Positions 59,870 through 64,000 of a stretch of DNA of 64,000 nt are shown in pieces. The position numbers were made by a program, and so were the translations under genes. Under the pieces are notes generated by a model. That model was given only the letters and a program-made list of their open reading frames with translations. It did no database searches and was not told the DNA's origin. How positions within the stretch are numbered: the first letter of the stretch is position 1; each line of letters starts with the position of its first letter. The stretch is taken from NCBI GenBank assembly GCA_963751395.1, contig CAVVUC010000001.1, positions 620,001 to 684,000 of the forward strand. The letters run 5' to 3'. Source of the stretch: CAVVUC01 sp963751395 (GTDB lineage: Bacteria > Verrucomicrobiota > Verrucomicrobiia > Chthoniobacterales > Chthoniobacteraceae).

Positions 59870-62548
59870 ATGAAGACGCAAAATCCCAGCATGAAACCGT
59901 TGTGCGCTTTCCGACTCTCTATTCTCTTTGTTCTGATGCTCGCCGCTCGGGCGGTGGCGCTGGAAATCCAGTTCGATGCCCCGCCCGCGCCGGGCGCAAT
60001 GTTGCTCAGCAGCGACAAAATGGTCGTGCCCCTCTTCGTTGAAACGAATAATGACCAGGCCGTGTTGCGGGCGGTTGGCGATCTGGCGGAGGATTTCTCG
60101 CGCGTCACCGGACGAAAACCGCAAGTCCAAAGCGCGCCTCCCTCCACATCAAAAATCTGTGTCATCATCGGCACGCTGGGCCGGGGAGGGGTCGTTGATC
60201 AACTGGCGGCGTCGGGAAAGCTGGACACGAAAGGCATCGCTGGACGATGGGAAAGTTACACCCTGCAAATCATCACGAATCCCCTGCCGGAGATTGAGCG
60301 CGCGTTGGTCATCGCGGGCAGCGACCGGCGCGGGACGATTTTCGGCTGCTACGAGTTGTCGGAGGGCATCGGGGTTTCACCGTGGAACTGGTGGGCTGAT
60401 GTGCCGGTGAAGCGGCAAAACGTTGTGTCGGTGAGCGGTCCGCCCCGGGTACAAGGCCCTCCGGCCGTGAAGTATCGCGGCATTTTTCTGAACGACGAGG
60501 ACTTCGGTCTGCGCCCGTGGGCTGCCAAGACTTTCGACCCTGAACTCGGCAACATCGGGCCGAAGACTTACGCGAAAATTTTCGAACTGCTGCTGCGGTT
60601 GCGGGCAAATCATCTCTGGCCGGCGATGCACCACGGCAGCCGGGCTTTCAATTTCTATCCCGAAAACAAGGAGGTCGCCGACCGATACGGCATCGTCTTG
60701 GGCTCGGCCCATTGCGAGCAGATGCTGCGCAACAACGTGGACGAGTGGGATCCAGCCAAGTTCGGCGATTACAACTATGTCACCAATCGTGAAGGCGTGC
60801 TGAAATACTGGGAGCAGCGCGTCCGCGAGAATGCGAAGTTTGAGAGCATTTACACCGTCGGCATGCGTGGCATCCACGACAGCGGAATGCCCGGCGGCGG
60901 CACGGATCAGGAGAAGGCCGTGCGCCTGAAAACGATCATCGCCGATCAGCGTGAAATGCTCGCCCGTCACGTTAACCCAACCATCGCGCAGGTGCCGCAG
61001 ATTTTTTGTCCCTACAAGGAAGTGCTGACGCTTTACCGGCTGGAACCGGACATTCCCGATGACATCACGCTTCTGTGGCCGGACGACAACTTCGGCTACA
61101 TCCGGCAGTTCTCCAGCGCCCGCGAGCGGCAGCGCAGCGGCGGGGCGGGCGTCTATTACCACATCTCGTATTGGGGCACACCTTACAATTACCTGTGGCT
61201 GAATTCGATTCCGCCGGCGTTGATCCTGGAGGAAATGACGAAGGCCTTTGACTACGGCGCGGACAAAGTCTGGATGCTGAACGTCGGTGACATCAAGCCG
61301 GGCGAAATCGGCATGGAATTTTTCCTGCGCCTCGCCTGGAAGCCGCATCAGCTCGACGACGGCACGGCGGCTGACCTGCTTTTGAAAATGGCGACGCGGG
61401 ACTTTGGTGCTGAACTCGCGCCGGGAATCGTGAAAATCTGGAACGAGTATTTCCGCCTCAGCCAGGCGCGCAAGCCGGAGCATCTGGGCTTCGACGAAAA
61501 GAACTGGCTGCTCAAACGGCCGGCCTTTTCCACGGCGCTCAATGGCGATGAAACCGAACGACGGCTGCGGGAATGGCGTCAGCTCATGGATTCGCTGGAG
61601 GCGTTGGAATCAAAAGTGCCCGCCGATGCGCAGGACGCCTTCTTCGAACTGGTCGGCTATCCCGTGCGGGCGGCGGCGGCGGCCAACGAGAAATATATCA
61701 ACCTCACGCGGAGCGTCGTCGCCATCAGTCAGGGGCAGGCCGACGGCGAGCCGTTCCTCACGACCGCGCGGGCGGCGCAAGGCCGCATCGGCCAGCTCAC
61801 CCGGCGCTATAACCGCGAACTGGCCGGCGGAAAATGGAATGGCATGATGTCCGACCAGCAGGGCAACGCGCAGTCTCTTCAAATCCCAAAACTGGAAGCG
61901 CTCACCGCCATTGCCTCGCAGATCAAGCCGGTGACTGCTGCCAAATCCAGTTCCGGCAACGAATCCAGGCTGAACGATGCGCCGCCGAATGGCGCGAATT
62001 TCGCAGAAACGAATGTTCGCGTCGTCCTTGAGGCGGAACATGCCTCGGTTTTTGTTCCGGGCGCGGATGCGAAATGGAAAGTGCTGCACGGTCTCGGTTA
62101 CAACGGATCGGCGGTGGCGCTGGTGCCAGTAACGGTGCCGGTCCGCGCGACACCGGAAAAAATTCAGGCCGAATCGCCCTGTTTGCAGTTCAACACCGGG
62201 CTGCAAGGTGCCGGCAATTGGAAGGTGACGCTCCGCACGCTGCCGACTTTCTCCGTGGAATCGGGCCAGCCGCAGCGATACGCCGTGGCGTTTGACGATG
62301 CCCCGCCGCGAATCGTTTCGCTCAAGCCGAGCGCCGACGAGAAGGACTGGTGGTGGCAGGAAAACGTGATGCGCAATGCGGCCATCACCTCCAGCCGGCA
62401 CAGCTTGAAATCGTCCGGGCCGCACACGCTAAAGATCTGGATGGTGGATCCGGGCATCGTGATTGACACGATCGCGTTGGAAGCCGGCACCGGTTCCGAC
62501 CTTGGCCTGCTCTGGCCGGAGGAGACGCGGGCGATTCCGCGAAAGTAA
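59870..62548 (+). CDS. Secreted GH115 family alpha-glucuronidase
   Basis: The 892 residues have a signal peptide (FRLSILFVLMLAARAVA; start at MKTQNPSM or 21 bases later at MKPLC). The N-terminal domain (VGDLAEDFSRVTGRKPQV, VIAGSDRRGTIFGCYELSEGIGVSPWNWWADV) and the barrel (VKYRGIFLNDEDFGLRPWA, LWPAMHHGSRAFNFYPENKEVADRYGIVLGSAHCEQMLRNN) follow GH115, which removes methylglucuronic acid side groups from xylan. The C-terminal beta domains bind calcium or sugar in relatives. It complements the GH30 enzyme, which needs such side groups for binding. The gene follows an intrinsic terminator, so it has its own promoter. Confidence 0.93.
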   Translation: MKTQNPSMKPLCAFRLSILFVLMLAARAVALEIQFDAPPAPGAMLLSSDKMVVPLFVETNNDQAVLRAVGDLAEDFSRVTGRKPQVQSAPPSTSKICVIIGTLGRGGVVDQLAASGKLDTKGIAGRWESYTLQIITNPLPEIERALVIAGSDRRGTIFGCYELSEGIGVSPWNWWADVPVKRQNVVSVSGPPRVQGPPAVKYRGIFLNDEDFGLRPWAAKTFDPELGNIGPKTYAKIFELLLRLRANHLWPAMHHGSRAFNFYPENKEVADRYGIVLGSAHCEQMLRNNVDEWDPAKFGDYNYVTNREGVLKYWEQRVRENAKFESIYTVGMRGIHDSGMPGGGTDQEKAVRLKTIIADQREMLARHVNPTIAQVPQIFCPYKEVLTLYRLEPDIPDDITLLWPDDNFGYIRQFSSARERQRSGGAGVYYHISYWGTPYNYLWLNSIPPALILEEMTKAFDYGADKVWMLNVGDIKPGEIGMEFFLRLAWKPHQLDDGTAADLLLKMATRDFGAELAPGIVKIWNEYFRLSQARKPEHLGFDEKNWLLKRPAFSTALNGDETERRLREWRQLMDSLEALESKVPADAQDAFFELVGYPVRAAAAANEKYINLTRSVVAISQGQADGEPFLTTARAAQGRIGQLTRRYNRELAGGKWNGMMSDQQGNAQSLQIPKLEALTAIASQIKPVTAAKSSSGNESRLNDAPPNGANFAETNVRVVLEAEHASVFVPGADAKWKVLHGLGYNGSAVALVPVTVPVRATPEKIQAESPCLQFNTGLQGAGNWKVTLRTLPTFSVESGQPQRYAVAFDDAPPRIVSLKPSADEKDWWWQENVMRNAAITSSRHSLKSSGPHTLKIWMVDPGIVIDTIALEAGTGSDLGLLWPEETRAIPRK

Positions 62549-62861
62549 AACTCCTGGATGGAACTCGTTCCGCACTTGTGCGCGCTTGATCTGCAACTGG
62601 CTTTCCCCATCGGCGCGTGCGCCACATCGATGTGTTCCATTAAACTGGGGAACTGCTGATGGCGATGAGAGGGGTGAGAACTTCTCCGTGCGACATCGCA
62701 AGCAGCAAAGCGCAGAATCTTCCAAATCCACGGAAAGAGCTGGGCGCCTGACCCTCCGGACGCAGCCCTCTCTGGAAATTGTTCCTTGCCGTTTCTCCTT
62801 CGTGGCGCATAGTAGCCACCCGACGGAGGCCGGAGTCGCTCCATCGGTCTTCAATAAATTT
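62549..62861. other. Intergenic stretch between the GH115 gene and the tRNA
   Basis: I see no gene or strong repeat in these 313 bases. The part just before 62862 should hold the tRNA promoter, which I cannot place with certainty. Confidence 0.5.
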
Positions 62862-62935
62862 CGGGGCGTAGCTTAGCTTGGTAGAGCGCGTGGTTTGGGA
62901 CCACGAGGTCGCAGGTTCGAATCCTGTCGCCCCGA
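62862..62935 (+). tRNA. tRNA-Pro (anticodon UGG)
   Basis: The 74-base sequence folds as a tRNA: acceptor CGGGGCG/CGCCCCG, D-arm with AGCTTGGTAGAGC, anticodon stem CGTGG/CCACG with loop TTTGGGA (anticodon TGG) and T-arm GCAGGTTCGAATCCTGT. CCA is not encoded. A tyrosine integrase gene on the opposite strand ends inside it, so its 3' part is probably the attachment site of an integrated element. Confidence 0.97.
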
Positions 62936-63991
62936 TTTTTCACCGTCTGGACTGGACGGGACAGAAGCGGACGAACCGTCCCTAAGTCCCTTATCTGTCG
63001 CGCCTTCCCTCACTTGCTCAAATTCTACTTCTTGGACTGGCTTGGCCGGAGAATGCCCATTTGAGACTGTAGTTTGTGAGTCTATTTGTGAGTCTCCCGA
63101 AAGCAACGATGGGAGTCGCAGCACCGCTTCGCCCGTGCTCAGTTGCCCTGCGTCAAGATAAACTTGCGTGGTCAAATTCATCTCGCTGTGCCGCATCAAT
63201 TCCATCGTTTCCCGAGGCGAGGTGTGATGCAAAGTCAGCAGCGTTCCGAAGGTTTTGCGCAGCGAATGAAAATCCGCGAACTCGCGTTTTGCGCTCACGT
63301 ATTCGATTCCCGCCGCAGCCAAATCTTTACGAAAGCGCGGCATCTTAGGTATGCGTCCCTTCAATACTTGCGCAGCCGGATCGGTGCCACCGCCCGCGAG
63401 CGGGAGCAGAAGCGTCACGATGTCCGTATGCAGATCAATCACCGCGTCCTTGCGATTCTTCGTCGTAGCCCCGCGAACGTGAATGCAAGACCGCCCGCCC
63501 TTCAAATCAATATCCCGCCATTCGAGCAGCTTCAATTCGCTGCGCCGCAATCCAGTGAAAGCGGCCAGTGCGTAAGAAACGCCCCGCTCGCCCGCCGCGG
63601 TAATGAGTCGCCGCAATTCGTCCAGCGTGAATGCCCGACGCTTGCGCCGCTTTTCACCATGCGTCGCAGCCTTCGGGACAAAGCGCAGTGGATTGAGTGC
63701 GATTCGTTGCCTTGCGACCATCCAATTTAGGAAGCCCGAAAGCGCGCTCTGGTATTCGTTCATCGTCTTAGGTGAAACACCCTGCGCCGACCGCCACTTC
63801 TCGAAAGAATCTGCCGTCATGTCGCGAAGGAATTGCCAGCCGCATTCGTCGCATAGCCGACGAAGTCGATTGCGAAGTTGCCTCACGTATTGATCGTCGC
63901 GGCCTACGGATTCGCGCGCCGCAATGAAATCCTCGACATGCTGCAAAATTTCGCGCTTCGCTGCATCGCGCTCAATCTTAGGTGCAATCAA
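62873..63991 (-). CDS. Tyrosine recombinase (phage/island integrase), start at or beyond the window edge
   Basis: The visible 372 residues show an N-terminal SAM-like domain (QFLRDMTADSFEKWRSAQGVSPKTMNEYQSALSGFLNWMV) and the catalytic domain with R in AAFTGLRRSELKLLEW, H-x-x-R in DFHSLRKTFGTLL, and H and Y in LMRHSEMNLTTQVYLDAG. A TTG at 63991 may be the start, but the frame is open to the window end. The last residues (GRQDSNLRPRGPKPRALPS) are the antisense translation of the tRNA-Pro gene, which shows that the element sits in the tRNA. The body of the element lies beyond 64,000. Confidence 0.93.
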   Translation of the reverse strand: MIAPKIERDAAKREILQHVEDFIAARESVGRDDQYVRQLRNRLRRLCDECGWQFLRDMTADSFEKWRSAQGVSPKTMNEYQSALSGFLNWMVARQRIALNPLRFVPKAATHGEKRRKRRAFTLDELRRLITAAGERGVSYALAAFTGLRRSELKLLEWRDIDLKGGRSCIHVRGATTKNRKDAVIDLHTDIVTLLLPLAGGGTDPAAQVLKGRIPKMPRFRKDLAAAGIEYVSAKREFADFHSLRKTFGTLLTLHHTSPRETMELMRHSEMNLTTQVYLDAGQLSTGEAVLRLPSLLSGDSQIDSQTTVSNGHSPAKPVQEVEFEQVREGATDKGLRDGSSASVPSSPDGEKSGRQDSNLRPRGPKPRALPS

Positions 63992-64000
63992 ACCCTCGCG

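Overview
The window most likely comes from a member of the Verrucomicrobiota. The sequence shows a PEP-CTERM protein with many autotransporter-associated beta-strand repeats, a fused SecDF behind yajC, large secreted glycoside hydrolases, an L-rhamnose isomerase joined to lutABC, and GC-rich DNA with hairpin-forming intergenic repeats. The phylum is an inference from gene content; no rRNA gene is present.

Region 1 (1 to about 21,200) is accessory DNA. Its backbone is a plus-strand gene series: a DUF1257 (Ycf35-like) protein, a DUF2997 protein, a Ycf46-like AAA+ ATPase, several small unknown proteins, a SWIM-type zinc-finger protein, an ATP-dependent ligase adenylation domain and an SNF2-type helicase now split by a frameshift. 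Minus-strand or independent cargo interrupts it: an HNH endonuclease, two exported proteins, a Phd/ParE-type toxin-antitoxin pair, and a tightly coupled operon hsdM-hsdS-darT-darG-hsdR in which the DNA ADP-ribosylation pair DarTG sits inside a type I restriction-modification locus. An IS630-family element and a terminase large-subunit fragment follow. Spacers, and some reading frames, are filled with short-word repeats that often form hairpin arms and often end directly at start codons.

Region 2 (21,600 to 28,755) is mostly envelope-related: a rhodanese, two L,D-transpeptidases, two long paralogous solenoid-repeat proteins and a processive family-2 glycosyltransferase, all on the minus strand.

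Region 3 (29,000 to 45,090) carries a DUF885 metallopeptidase-like protein, a polar amino-acid ABC permease and ATPase, a methyltransferase-type DNA repair protein with a truncated regulator domain, a Uma2-family protein, and a carbohydrate block. In the block a secreted rhamnogalacturonan lyase diverges from lutA-lutB-lutC-rhaA, so pectin rhamnose can be released, isomerised and its lactate product oxidised. larE, a membrane protein, yajC and secDF follow.

Region 4 (45,100 to 62,550) is a xylan-directed locus: a GH39 C-terminal remnant, a GH30 enzyme fused to beta-strand repeats, a propeller-type sensor kinase (frameshifted) with a LuxR-type response regulator, a 2,160-residue PEP-CTERM repeat protein and a GH115 alpha-glucuronidase. 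A 26-bp near-palindrome is shared by the upstream regions of the GH30 and PEP-CTERM genes and is a candidate target of the local response regulator.

Region 5 (62,860 to the end) is a tRNA-Pro(UGG) gene whose 3' part overlaps the end of a tyrosine integrase gene, marking the edge of another integrated element that continues beyond the window. Several genes (hsdS, the SNF2 helicase, the sensor kinase, the PEP-CTERM protein) contain frameshifts; some lie in G/C runs and could be sequence errors.
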